NCBI GenBank assembly: GCA_005765155.1
Contig: VCCP01000008.1
Coordinates: forward strand, 806,001 to 870,000
DNA length: 64,000 nucleotides
Reading direction: 5' to 3'
From: Zelopaecilomyces penicillatus
Lineage: Eukaryota > Ascomycota > Sordariomycetes > Hypocreales > Pseudodiploosporaceae
The position numbers were made by a program, and so were the translations under genes. This document shows, piece after piece, positions 21,876-35,600 of the stretch. Under the pieces are notes generated by a model. That model did not search any database and had not been told where the DNA came from. It saw only the letters and a list, made by a program, of their open reading frames with translations. The stretch's first letter is position 1, and each line of letters starts with the position of its first letter.

Positions 21876-24800
21876 GATGATGTTTGGTGTGAGGTCGAAG
21901 AGGAGATCGATTTAGCACCCGCGAAAAAAAGGGGGGGACTGTAGAGGTCGAGACCGATGTGGCAGATTAAGTAGTCGAGTGATAGGGTAGTTGGTAGGCT
22001 GTAAGTGTGAGAAGCCTTGCTGTCGACTGATGAAGGTGAAGATGGTGATGATGATACAGAGGGAGGTTGGCCTTGGCAGAGCAAGAGCGCGAGCCTCTTA
22101 TAAGAAATCCAATTACAGCCTTTTCCCTCCTCATCTGCCGAGACCGCGGCTCTGGACCCAAACTCTGCACCATTAGCAAAAAAACCAAATAAAAAACAAA
22201 AGTCTAGCCCCAAGACACAAAATGGCCAACGCGCTGGGCTGAATGACAGGTTTAGTTGCTAGCTATGCAGGGCACACAGCACTAGCGCCCTCAGCCCAGT
22301 CGATGAAGGCTCAGCTCGCACCGGTCGTATTGGGTGGGAAAGTACATTGCAAACAGCGAGTGCGAACGCCACCGCTCAATCCCATGGGAAACCATTGAAG
22401 TAAAGTGGCACACAAGCCCACCTGAACAGGGTCTAGGTTGGTCTCCTAGGCACATGGCTGAGCGGTGAGTTGGGCATTTTTTAAAAAAAAAAATTAAGGT
22501 TGTTTTTGTTTTGGGGACGATCGATTCAATAGCCTGCGAACATATGGAGTTTGCAGCGACGCAAGTCTTGGCTCAATTCTTTCAGCAGCTACAGCATCCC
22601 TTTCCGTTCCTTTCCCTACTGAAAGTTTGTGATGGTCCCAACAGCACTGATACTACCTTAACCAAATTAAAATTAAGATAGAAAAAACTCTTCACGTTAA
22701 TAAAACGGTATGACTCCCATCAATGACCCAGAACCGGCACAATCGTCGTCCATGCTGACGGTCAAGGTACGGCTACTCTAATCAAACCACACGAAAGTGG
22801 GGTCGGTAAGGCAGAATCAAGCTTTTTCTTGGCCACATGTGGCACTGAGGTTAAATTTCTCCTGGGCTCCGGGGGCAAAGAAACAATCCCTAACTAACCA
22901 ATCTGACCAACAGCAACACACACAGGCATAACGGGGGGGCGTAGCTTTAATTATGACTTCTTTTTCTGGATAGCAGAGCGAGAGAAGGCTGCAACCCAAC
23001 TAGGTAATACTCAGCGCACCCACCACGATGTGGATGGTTTTAATAATTAAATAAAAAGGCGGTCTCAGTTTCGCTGGTGGGCCAAGGCTGTGCTTTGGTC
23101 TTTTGGCTTCCCGCTCACTTTGTGAAAGCCTTGCCGTGTTTTCCCCCCCAGCCTCCTTTGTTCTGTCTGGCTCGTGGGAACAGCGGCGGCGGCGGCGGCG
23201 AGACCCAGACGAGGCGAGGCGAATCAATAGTTGCTTGCTGTCACTGTCACGTGCGGCGCAAACATGGCGGGCTTGGGCCAGGCTTTTAGGCGGTTGTTTG
23301 GTTCCGCGGCTGAGCAGGGGAAATCTCCTTTTTGACCCTCCTCCGTATTATGAGTGGTTGGGCTGTCTCTCTCTCGACGCGACGACCCCATAATTATTGC
23401 CCACACACAGAAAGAGAGCCTCTTCTTTCCACGGTGCCCAACGCGCCCCTCCTCCGCTCTGCCCTCATACACCTATTACCTGACGCGACTGATCGATCAC
23501 AATCAGAGCTGAAGCCCATCTATTGAAAGCACGACTCGAAGAATGCAACTCCTCGGAGCTGTCTCCTCCAATCACACACTCAACTTACACCTACTGTACG
23601 TAAAGCACACGTGCGATTGCCCATTCATATGGGTATTTCTGGAGACCTCACATAAAGATCCCCCAATAATCACAATAACCAAGGACATCTACAGCAATAA
23701 TCGTAATGAATTGATGTTGCTCCAACGCCACATTTAAAGATCTCATGTTACCCACAATTCATCCCCCCCAAACCCAAGGCAACAACGCTTCAATCCCGTC
23801 ATCTCACCCTGGCATAGTTCCCGTTCATCGATTCCCGTCGGAGTAATCTTTCGTAATTACTTCTTTCCTCCATGCACGCATAACGGTATAACGGTCCCAT
23901 TGCATACTAGCGCGGCTTTGTTAGGTCTCTCAACAAAAAGTCCCTCTTCGGCCCGTGAATGAACCGAGCTGATGTACATCCGGCGAGGACTCATCCGGCG
24001 AAGGGTCAATCCTACACGTTGATTGCATTTAAGAAAAAATGGGCTGCTTGTTCTTCTTCTTGCTCATGGGATAATCCGCGTTGTTATTCGTCCTGATTTA
24101 TAATCTGCTCATAGTGAGGTATAAATTTCACGGTATGGACGCGACGTGATTGTGTAGTCAGACGTGCACAGTAGGATTTTGCGCGCCTTTCGATCACGAA
24201 GAAAACGAGCAGTGTTGAGTAAAGCAGGGTCGCTGGAAATGGGAGTGTTACACGTCTCATTGTCTGAGGTTGTGGAATGACGATCTCGGAGTTTTACAAA
24301 TTCTTAGCCTGCCTTGGTAGTTACCGGAGAAATTATGGTCAAATGGTGTCGCGTCGTATTGTGTCGTATCGTGTGTCGTTGCAAATGCAGCTGGATTTGC
24401 TGACAGCAGATTCACAAAAGGCTCAATATCAAGCTTGATCAGTCTGATTAAATTCTACGAGATACCTAACTTGAGGAACAGGTTGAGTCAAGGTCAACGT
24501 CGTAACTCTCAGACTTGAATTACCTACCAATGCTCCAAAAGGTTCTTTAAAAAGTACTTCATTTGGTGGGTGGACCATGACATTCAATGTTTGTCTTCCA
24601 ATTTGCCAATCACCCTACAAGTGGGTAGTTATTGCCATAAATGAATGAATGAACTGGTGGTTTGAGCCCATCGGCAGATCGTGGCGTTTCACGATATGTG
24701 GTTATCTGAACTTCGTATGCACGTAACACCATGACGAACGCAAAGTTACACACGTGGCTAGATTACCTATGGATCCAATGAATCCAACGATCAGTGACAG

Positions 24801-27800
24801 GGTGCAATCCCACCGGGTAAGCATTGTCGATTCGTCATACTCTATGCTCAAATTAAGAAGCTGACATCTTTTCGTACATGATTTAAGATGGTGTTCACGC
24901 CCCCTCAGACACAACTTTCCCTAAATGCATCATTATTTTGTCGATTTCTCAACATCAAGAAGCTACAAATGCCATGCCACATCTCGATGTACAGATATCC
25001 AAGCTACCAGTTAGTTGAAGGATTAATCTACGACACGTTCATTTGCCTTTATTACCCAATATACATAGTTGAACTTGCCATATGGCAACAAATTAAAATT
25101 TGCCAAAACGAGATGTAGGGTAGCCTCAACGGGAAGCTTGTGGTGTGTAGGTAAATAAATCACCGTGCGATTTGTGCAAAATGCACAACACTACACATCT
25201 CTAGTCTACACTAAAAACCCGGGAAGCCTCGCACAGTGGATAAGTTGTGCACCCTTCTTTTGTTCAATGCCATCTCCACACCTGCAGTCAAAGCAAAAGG
25301 CTTGGAAGGTGTCTGACTCGACCCACGAAGCACAGTGCCGGCATATCCTCCATGCACAGGGCCTGCCCCAAGGTTCCACTTTGCTGTAGATAGCTTCTGT
25401 ACATTCATGTATCTTCTTTTTCTTGGCACTAACCCGCTTTTGTCTGCTTCCTCCTCTCCACCACGCCGATCCTGGTTTGCCAGGGGCCTTTTATGGATGG
25501 GCAGGGCAAGGATTATGAGTTGCGCCACTGCCTGTATTGTCAGCTTTTAGGATCTCGATCATGGAAACGAGAGCCTGATTTGAACTACCTTATTTCCCCA
25601 TCTGAGTAATGAATCGCGGCATGGGGCCTGTTACATACATTTCCAGATCTCATCTGCTTTCTTGGAAACAAGATTGCGAGAGAAAAATAAACTGGGCAGT
25701 TATGGCCATTTAGCCGCCCCCATCCCCATCCCCATTAAATGACCAAGCACGAGCCTCAGTTTTGAGCACAAACCCCAGACCTCTCCGCGGTTATTGAATG
25801 GGCTAGTGGGCATCTACACCTCCATCCATAGCTTTAGACGATGCACAGGTACCTGGAGCTACGCAGATTTTGGCGGTAAGGTGCTTCGAGGCCGTGCATT
25901 ATTGGAATTGAACCTTCAGACGAAAAATGCAGTAGTGATAAGTGATACCTCCCCCCCCAATGGTCAGCAACCAGGGATAAACCATCCATACAGTACGCAT
26001 GTGTTGGTGAAACAACGCTCTCGTGCGCTGCGCACCTACCTGTTGGTATGTAAAACAGTGTACACCTTATAGAGAATGTATTCCGTTGAAATACCACCAC
26101 ATCCCCTAGGTATGTTACTATAGTTTAGTCAAAGTATATCTCGAGTAGTTAGCTGTGATAGCAGTAGCCCGTACAACCACGTACGGTGTATATTCTCCAT
26201 TTTCATACTCTATGCTTACCAAACCCATCTCGCACACTCTCACCCCGCCAAGCCGTTGCCACGCCTTTCCCGTCGGGAGATGGGGGTCATCAAATCGCCT
26301 TACTGTTCAAGCTGGGGGTGTGAGACCTTTGTTGGCCCTTCCCGTCCAACCATCCCCGCAACACTTTGCCCCATCCGAGTTTCAGCTTACTATCCAAGCG
26401 ACTTCTCTCGGTCTCTCTGTAGTCTCTCTGTCTCTCTTTCTGCTCTCCCTCCAATGAATCTTGCCACCCACTTTCCTCTGAAAGAAAAAAAAGGACTCCC
26501 GTCTCACCGCGGGCTTGAAACAATTTGTGACATGCGTTAAGCTAGCAAGGAGCGTCTGCGTCGAAAGCCAGTTGGGAATTGCGCTTCAGGCCCTGCAAAG
26601 CCTGCAAGCATGCAAGCCTGTCAACATGGCTTGGCTGCTGGTGTGGGGGATGGGATGCCATCCTGCCGTCCCATTCTGTAACCCTTGTAGTTACATTTAT
26701 AGCAGGGCATATTTCGGATGACACATTCAGGAAGAAGGAGAAGAAGACGAACGAAGAAGATGGGGATAAAGCAAGTATGTATACATGGTGGACAAGCAGG
26801 TAGGGACCTACTGGAGATGGCTTTTGGTAGCTTTGGCTCCTCCTATAGAGGTATGTACCTATATGAACCAACCCAAGACCCTGATCATCCTCTCTATGCG
26901 CCAAATGTAGCACGTAGGGCGGGAACCAATTGTGGCGATATGGGGGTTCCACTCGTATTACTTACAGACCCCATGTAACCACATCCTGTACGATGGGTCG
27001 CATCGTCATGCAAAGCCAAGCAAATGAGCCATGACTGGAGCCAAGGTTTTATCAAGCCATGCAGACGTAGTACATGTACCTACATGTTCCAAATCACCCC
27101 GAGCCAGTCCTGTGGTAAATCACCCCCCTCCTTTTCTTTAATAATGACCCTGGGTGAATACCTATGTATTCGTCAAACTCCATTTAAACTGACAGTTTCT
27201 ATTAAAAAGAAGAAAAAAAGAAACGACAACATCCAGAGACAATACCTAGTAATAACAATATTATTGTAGTTATTTACCCTACATGACTTACTACTACTAC
27301 ATTTAGTCGATCCTATCCGAAATGGCAAACTATTATTGCAAGCATTCGAAAAAAAAGGACACTATCCGGGCGTCCACGCACCACATGGCCCAAAGGATCG
27401 GCATCCATCTCCAGCCACACCAATTTTGCTGCTGCTGCTGCTGCCATTGCCCAAAATAATGTGTCTTGTTGGCTAGCCTTGTTCTCTAGTGCTTCCTCCT
27501 CCTCCTTCCCTTAGCCGGTCCAGCCCGGATCGTCCAATCCTTTCGTTTGTGTTGATTCTGCTGGGCGAAGGAAGCTGCTCTTTGCCCATTGGGAGACCAA
27601 AGCGCTGGTCTGTGTTCCCAGCCCAATCTAGTTGCAACACCACATGAGATTTCTGTTCCAAACCTACCTACCTCGTGGACTGACCGATGAGCCCAGGCAA
27701 AGAAGATGCTTCTAGGGGTGAGGGGCTCTCGTTCTGCTGCAGGCTGTACGGAGTAGGTAGGTAGGTATGTGCCTCATGCAGTGTGAGGTACCAGGTAGGC

Positions 27801-29617
27801 CATCTGTCCCTGTCTCTGCCATGTCCTCTGGCTGTCATGTCATATACCGAGTCTCTATCAGAGGGGCTCCTCCCCCGTCTTCGTTTGCCCATCGAGATGT
27901 GACGAAATGCACGGGATCGGTGCATACTGTAGGCAAGGTAAGGCAATTACATAACACACAGCCTCGCCACATCTGGCTCCAAAACTCCCCAAAGAATACC
28001 TCCACTCAACCAACCAGGAAAGTGAAACAGGCATGCCGGACGCGAAGCGGATGAGGGGCGGGCTGAGTGTACCAGCACCACCAAACTTACGCATGGCTAG
28101 CCTCCGAACACATCGGGAAAAGCCGACCGCGGGGCGTTGCTTACTATCCTTCCATCCTCTCATCTGCACGAAAGCAGCCATACGCGAGTCGTGCTGGGTG
28201 TGCCCTCCTTCTCTTGCCCTTCAGGCTTCTCCCGCCTAAGCGTTGGGCCCGTGGGCTGACAATCTCATCATGGAATTGCGTGCAGTGTTCTTAATTAATG
28301 GGCGATCCTTCGCTGGGATTTGGGGGGGGGGGGGAGGGAGGCGAGGTTTTGGGGCTGTTTCTACCTGTTAAAGCCACATTCTGTAACCTCTATGCAGCCC
28401 GGCATCCATGCATCCCATCCAAATACCTGGTAATTACAGGCTGGTATGCGCCGCAGCAGCAGCGGCAGGCTTGGGTAGGGCAGCCCTGTAATAGCGTGGT
28501 GTGGTGTAGGTAGCGTGTAGTCTCCCTCCATTCTAGGCGGGAAGAAAGTGCCAAGGCGGCGCTCATCATTTCTCTAGATGGCCCCAAGAAGGGCGCCAAA
28601 CGCCCTAAAGGCTCCTAATAGGGCCTAACAGGGCCCTAACAAAAGTTGTTTAGGGCTCTAGGGGCTCTCACCAGCCCCCTTGCCTCCCTGATGGTGCTCC
28701 CGTTCTTCTACTCTTCTTCTTCTTCGTCTCCCAGTAATTCGTGCACACTGTACGGGACCCATGGCCCAACCCTCCCCAGGCCGTGCTGCCATTCGCCCAA
28801 AATGCATGTGCCGGACGCCACCTCCAGTATTGCCCCATGGCTCTGACGTGTGTGCGCTAGAGGCTTATGTACTGTACGGGGTTAGCAGCACAGATCGCGT
28901 CAGGGATGGAGGAGGTACATGCCATGCATGATGATTGATGTGAGAGGACTCGGTACCGAGACTGGCGGCTGCTCGCCCAGCCATGTTAGCGGCCAGGCCG
29001 GCTGGCCTATGCAGTACCTAACAGTACCTGGGCGCCCCCCCTGCTCTGCCCGCCTAGCCCTGCCACCACCTCCATCTGGGAAGCTCGCACATGGTCTGAT
29101 TACAGAGCAGCAGTACAGCATCTGGTGGGTTAAGCTTCGACGGGGAGAGACCACATAGCCAGATCTTCCACTACGCCGTAGGTGCGTGCGGCAATCCGTA
29201 AGTGGCGCTCGCTTCTCGTGCCATGGAGGCTCTCGCGAGTAATATTCCGAGCGGGTCAGCAAGGAGTGGCGCATCTGGCGTGGGGCGGGCACAGTTGGAC
29301 AGTAATCTGGAAGTCTTCGTCGGAGGGGAGCCCGTGTACCCGTCTAGTCTTGTGCCTGGGGTTGTGTATAGACAAAGCTCTCTTGGGTCCCCATGTGAAG
29401 CTCCGTTGCTACCTGTATAGCTATCCTTTTTCAAAATTGTTGTATTGTTGCTATTCGAGATCAACGCGCCAGTCTGAGCGAGAATCAGAACCCGACCTAT
29501 TGAAACAAGAAAAAAGCATCACACAAACACAACCCAGTAATTTGAATACCGCAACAAACTCTCACACACAACTCCTCCAAACAGGTATCGAACGGAACGG
29601 CCAAAAAAAAAACAGCC
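21876..29617. other. 7.7-kb region without a convincing gene, upstream of the synthetase
   Basis: No frame above about 155 codons was found on either strand, and no chain of exons with a recognisable domain could be assembled. Visible sequence features are a GGC run (about 23182-23200), a CTG/GCT run (about 27428-27443), a GTAG tetranucleotide repeat (27753-27767), a 13-base G tract (28322-28334), and a hairpin at 28630-28659. The last part, 29400 to 29617, is A/C-rich and looks like the synthetase 5' UTR; the start codon follows CAAAAAAAAAACAGCC, a strong A-rich, Kozak-like context. Confidence 0.5.
28630..28659. repeat. Hairpin with head-to-head CCCTAA/TTAGGG cores
   Basis: AGGGCCCTAACAA and TTGTTTAGGGCTCT can pair across a short loop. 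Another CCCTAA lies at 28603-28608, and the flanks repeat AGGGCCTAA and AGGGGCT. TTAGGG is the telomere unit of most filamentous fungi, but single units in a GC-rich palindrome are weak evidence for a telomere relic. A transposon end or a transcription-stop structure are alternatives. Confidence 0.35.
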
Positions 29618-32600
29618 ATGGCTTCCCATCGAGAGCAACCGATTGATTCAGAGGGCGGTTCGTCCGACCTCGGCCACGATGCCACGATGAAGAAGCATCA
29701 TGCTCATGTAAGTGACGCCGAGAATGTTTATACTAACTATCAGGGAAACACTACCACAGCCATCGCCATCTGCGGCGTTGGACTTCGCTTGCCCGGCGGC
29801 ATTGGCAACACGGACGATTTCTGGAATCACCTTGTCGACGGCCGGGACCTCGAGGGTTTAGAAGAAGATGGCACAACAGAGAGCAGAGGCTATTTCCTGG
29901 ACGACGACTTTAGCAAATTCGACAATTCCATGACCTCTAGCAATAACGACGATAGTAATTCGGCTTCTTCTTCTACTACTACCCCATTGGAGCGCAAGCT
30001 GCTTGAGATTGTGCGCGAGTGCCTCGAGGATGCGTGCGACATTAGCTACAACAACCGATCCGAGGCCAACGTGGCCTGCTACATTGATTCCGTTAATGAA
30101 GACTCGCAATCAATGGCAAAGCGCATCTCACACGAATACAACTTGCGGGGACCGAGGTGAGTTTTTTTCTTATTTTCAAATCAAAACCAACAACCCAAAG
30201 TCAAAATAGCTTCAATTCGCTGTGGCCTCACTGTTTGTACAGTTGTGAACTGACAAAACTCTTCAACAGCGCGGCTTCTTCTGGATCTTCCTCCTCGGCA
30301 CTGAGCGCAGCTTGCGACGCTCTTCACAGCGGAGCTGCTGACGCCGCCATTGTCGCTGGTGCCCGGTTATCTCCTTCTCCTTCTTCTTCTCTTGCGTCTT
30401 CAAACTCTTCCAGCGCAGAAGCTTTTTCTGCCGTGTATATCAAACCATTAAACAAAGCCATCCGGGATGGCAACCCAATCCGGGCCGTTATTCGAGCCCA
30501 CGCAGCGTCTAACGATACCCAACAAACTGAGGAGCTCACTAAGAGCTTGATTCGCGACACATACCAGGCTGCGGGCCTGGACCCTCAAAACACGACTCTC
30601 ATTGAGGTGAATCACCGCAAGTTGGAAATAAGTTACGGACGAGTTTAGCTAACATTTTTTGATTTTATTTTTTAGTGCTACAATATCGGCGCTCTTGCTG
30701 GAGACCGGATAGAGCTATCGCCTTTGCGCAATACTTTCCCCGAGGGGGCATTGATCGGCTCTGCGCAGTCCAATGTCGGTAATGCAGATGGTGTTTCTGG
30801 CCTTACCAGCCTCATCAAGGCGGTGGTGGTGTTGGAAAACAAGACCATCCCGCCCATGAGCAGCCAGCCATCATTTCTCCCCTCATTGACTCCCCTGGCC
30901 GAGGCAATTCCATTTCAATCTACTCAGGTTGAGAGGATTAGCATTGCTTCTCAAAACAGCCACGTAAGTCCAGAAAACCCAAAAATCTCCATGAGGACTC
31001 TATTGTCGCGACATATTCACTAACTTTTGTCATATTTTACAGACGATTGTCGAGTCATTCCCTCACTCAGAGGCCACCACCGCGACCTCTAGCCGACCGG
31101 AACTCATCCTATTCTCGGCCAATACATCCTCATCTCTCAAGCGCCAAGTGCAGCTTCATAGCGAGTACGTCGCGGCTCACCCTGAGGTTTCCGCTTCAGA
31201 TATTGCCTATACCCGAGCTATGCGCAGGGAGCAGCTCGAATACCGCTCATTCTCGATTCTTCACAATGATCGATTCATCAATACCCCGACCCGAGTTAAG
31301 AAGCCCGCTGAGACGCCCAGCGTTACTATGATTTTCAGTGGCCAAGGTGCCCAGTGGGCTGGAATGGGAAAGGGCCTGATTGAGAATGATGCCAAGTTTG
31401 CCGAGGATATTGAGAGGATGGATAACACTCTGAAACAGTTGAAGTTACCACCGGCGTGGTCGATCAAGGAAGAGCTTCTACGGGATGCCAATGACCCAAA
31501 GAGCAGGATTCACTCTGCGGAACTTGCATATCCTCTTTCAACTGCTTTGCAAATTGCACTTACCAATCAGTTCGGACGTCTTGGAATATCACCCAAGGCT
31601 GTTGTCGGTCATTCCTCTGGTGAGATCGCCGCCGCCTACGCTGCCGGCTTTTTGTCCCTCGAGGACGCAATCTCTGTTGCTTATTACTACGGCTATATTA
31701 CAACCAAGAACAAGCTCGACGGTTCAATGGCCGCGGTCAGCCTGGGTGTTGAGGCTATTTCCAAGTACTTGGTAGATGGTGTTGTTGTGGCTTGTGAAAA
31801 CAGCCCCGTGAGCACTACCATCTCTGGTGACCGCGTCGCCGTGGAGCAAGTCGTTGCTTCTATCAAGAAGGCTGAACCTGAGGTTTCCGCCCGGGTACTG
31901 CATGTCAATGTAGCTTACCATTCGCACCACATGGCCTTGCTCTCTGATAAGCTTCTTCGCCTCTTGAAAGACGAAGGCATCAGCTCGCTCAACGAGTCCA
32001 AGGCGCTCTTGATTTCTAGTGTCAGCGAGAAGATCCTCAAGTCTGAGGACATCAACGCCGAATACTGGATTTCTAACCTGATCTCACCTGTCCGATTTAG
32101 CACAGCTGTTTCGAATCTTATTAGCCAACTCCCCGAGAACAATGTATTCCTCGAGCTCGGACCACACTCTACTCTTGCTGTTCCTCTGAAGCAAATCTGC
32201 GCTGCTTCAAACACATCGTACAACTATATCTCGTCGCAGACTCGCCACAGCGATTCTTACATCAGTGCTCTTTCAGCCGTTGGCAAGTTGTGGCAGGAAA
32301 CCGCAGTTCCCAACTTGGCACCGCTCTTTGCCAATGGAAAGGCTATTTCCGGACTACCGCAGTACCCTTGGAACTACGGCAACGATAACGAGGACGACTC
32401 TGCCACGCTATCAACTCAGGAGAAGCGAGCTCAGATTTTGGCCAAGGCCTCGGGTTTGTCTTCTACCGGACTTGCGAAGGATGAGATCCCTACAACTGAA
32501 CTGGAGCTTGTTCTTCGCGACATTTGGGTTCAGGTTCTTCAGGGCGTTCTGCAGACTGAAGTTCAGGATATCGGCAAGAAGCACAACTTCCTGCTACTTG

Positions 32601-35600
32601 GTGGTGACTCGCTTACTACTATTGAGCTGGTTACTGCTGCTTACAAACACGGTATCCAACTGTCGGCTGCTGCAGTCGTCCAGAACCCTGAGCTTGGACA
32701 GATGGCGAGCGTTGCAGTGATTGAAGACGGAGAGATTGCCGCGGAAACCGAGCCTTTCAGTCTCATCGCAGATTCTGACGCAGAGAAGCTCACAACTGTG
32801 ATCCGTCGCGATTGCGAGCTTTCTGCTGACCAGGTTATTGAGGACATCTACCCTTGCACAACTCTCCAGGAAGGTTTTATGATACTGGGACTTAAGCAGC
32901 CTGGCTCTTATATCCATCGTGTGGTCTACAAGATCCCATCACATATTGATGTGGAGCGATTCCAGGCTGCCTGGATTTCTACTATTAACCAGTGCGGCAG
33001 TCTTCGATCTCGGGTCGTCATGGCAAACGGTAAGGCCTTGCAAGCCGTCATCGCTGATGACACTGCTTGGGAGGAGCCAGCTGGTTTGGATGTCAACACC
33101 TACCTTAACTCAACTCGCAGCATTGAGATGAGCTATGGCCAGCGTCTCAGCCGACATGCTATCGTTAAACAAGCCAATGGTGATATTTACTTTGTGTGGC
33201 TTATTCACCACGCTGTGTTTGATGGTTTGACCATGCGTATTGTCCTCGACGCTCTTTACCGCGCCTACAACCGAATCGAATCCGCCCCTCTTCGACCATA
33301 CTCCAATTTCATTCAATATATCCAGTCTCTCGACAACGAAAGCGCCGGTAACTTTTGGAAGAAGGAGCTCGATGGTGCAAAGCCGTCTGCATTCCCTGCG
33401 GCTCGAATCACTGCCGACTCCCAAGATCGTGTTATGAAGAGGACCATTCCCTTCTCCAATAACAAGGCTTCTACCACCACTGCTACTATTCTTCGTGCTG
33501 CTTGGGCTATTCTGCTTGCCAGATACTGTGATAGCGATGATGTGTGCTTTGGATCTACAGTCTCTGGTCGTCAGGCAGCTGTACCTGGGTTGAACGAAAT
33601 CCCTGGACCTATGATTGCTACTGTTCCAGTGCGTATCCAGGTCAACAAGGAGATGCTAGTTTCTGCCTTCCTTGATCGAATTCAGAACCAAGCATCAGAA
33701 ATGGTTGCACACGAGCAGTATGGTCTCCAGAATATTTCCAAGTTGAGCCAGGAAGCTCAGGATGCCTGTGACTTCTTCAACTTGCTGGTTATTCAGCCGA
33801 TGAACCATCTGTCTTCCATTGCAGACACTTCCTCCGATGCTATCCTGCAGCAGGGTAGTGCTGAGAAGGCTCTTTCCGAGGAGGCCATGAGGAACTACTT
33901 TAATTACCCCCTTGTCCTCCAGACCAGAATCGGCAAGGACTTTATTGAACTTGACCTGACCTACTATGCTGATGTTATCACTGAGAGCCAACTCGAGGCT
34001 CTGTGCAACCAATATAGGCATATCATTGAGCAGCTGCTCACCCCCGAAGACAAACCGCTTAGCAATATCTCAGTTGCCAGTTCCTGGGATGTCCAGCGCT
34101 CAATCGAATGGAACAGCGAGGAGCCCGAGATCATTTCTTCTTGCATTCACGAAATCGTTGCTGAGCAGGCTCGTCGCCAGCCCGATGCCCCTGCTGTACA
34201 TGGCTGGGACGCAGAATTCTCGTACAGCGAGCTCGATAGCGCTGCAAACAGACTGGGCCATCTTCTTGTAAAGGAGTACGGAGTCAAGTCCCATGACTTT
34301 GTCCATGTCGTCTTTGAGAAATCAGCTTGGTTCTTTGTTGCTGCTCTTGCTATTAACAAAGCCGGCGCTGCTTGGGTTCCTCTTGACCCCTCGCACCCAA
34401 CCCAGCGTCACCAGCAGGTTATCTCGCAGACCAAGGCCACCTTAGCCCTCGCCTCGCCAAGCAACTCTTCGCTGATTGCTGAACTGATCGAGAACGTTGT
34501 TGAAGTATCCGAGACTCTCGATAACAAGCTGAAGGAGACTCAACCCAGTCAGGAGGTTCCCGATGCGATTGTTACGCCTGGACATGCTGCTTATGTTCTT
34601 TTCACATCTGGTTCAACGGGTACACCCAAGGGTTTGGTTATGCAGCATGGTGCAGTTTGCACAAGTCAGACCGCTATTGCCAAGCGATTGGGAATGACAT
34701 CTGATGTCAGGATGCTGCAGTTTGCCTCATTCGTTTTCGATCTCTCCATTGGTGAGATTGTTGGACCATGGGTTGCTGGTGCGTGTATCTGTGTTCCATC
34801 TGAGCATACCCGTATGAATAACTTGGTTGAATTCATCCGCGAGATGAATATCAACTGGGCTTATCTCACACCATCCTTCTCCCGAACCCTCAACCCTGCT
34901 GACATTCCTGGTCTGGAACTGCTCCTCTTTGCCGGTGAGGCTGTTGGTCGCGACGTTTTCCAGAAATGGTTCGGCAAAGTGCGCCTAATCAACGGTTGGG
35001 GCCCTGCCGAGACTTGCGTCTTCAGCACCTTGCACGAATGGAAATCGATCAGCGAATCTCCCCTCACTGTTGGCCGACCCGTTGGTGGATTCTGCTGGAT
35101 TGTCGATCCTGAGAACCCCCAGCGACTTGCACCTATCGGAACCATTGGCGAAGTGGTTATCCAAGGCCCTACTTTGCTTCGGGAATACCTGGCAGACTCT
35201 GCCAAGACGGAGGCAGCGACTGTTCGATCGCTCCCAGACTGGGCTCCCCACCGCGAGTCACAGCTCTGGAACAGGTTTTACAAGTCTGGTGATCTTTGCA
35301 ACTACAATGCTGATGGAACCATTGAGTTTGTGACTCGTAAGGATAACCAGGTCAAGATCCGTGGTCTTCGTGTTGAACTTGGTGAAATCGAGCACCATAT
35401 TCGCACTTCTTTGAAGGGTGCCCTTCAGGTTGCTGTTGATGTGATGAAGACTGATGCTGGCACTAACCTTGTGTCATATATCTGCTTCAGTGACGAGACA
35501 CGAACAGCTAGCAAGAACGTGCAACTTACCAAGGATGACCTGTTCCAGGTGATGTCTTCCGAGTTGCAGATTCAATTTACCGAAATGGTTGGCCATCTCG

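Noticed and set aside
25211..25290. Possible tRNA B-box-like GTTCAATGCC
   Set aside because: No matching A box, acceptor stem or anticodon arm could be drawn.
28900..29646. Frames of 97-154 codons just before the synthetase
   Set aside because: Overlap each other on both strands, lack motifs, and lie in what looks like promoter and 5' UTR.
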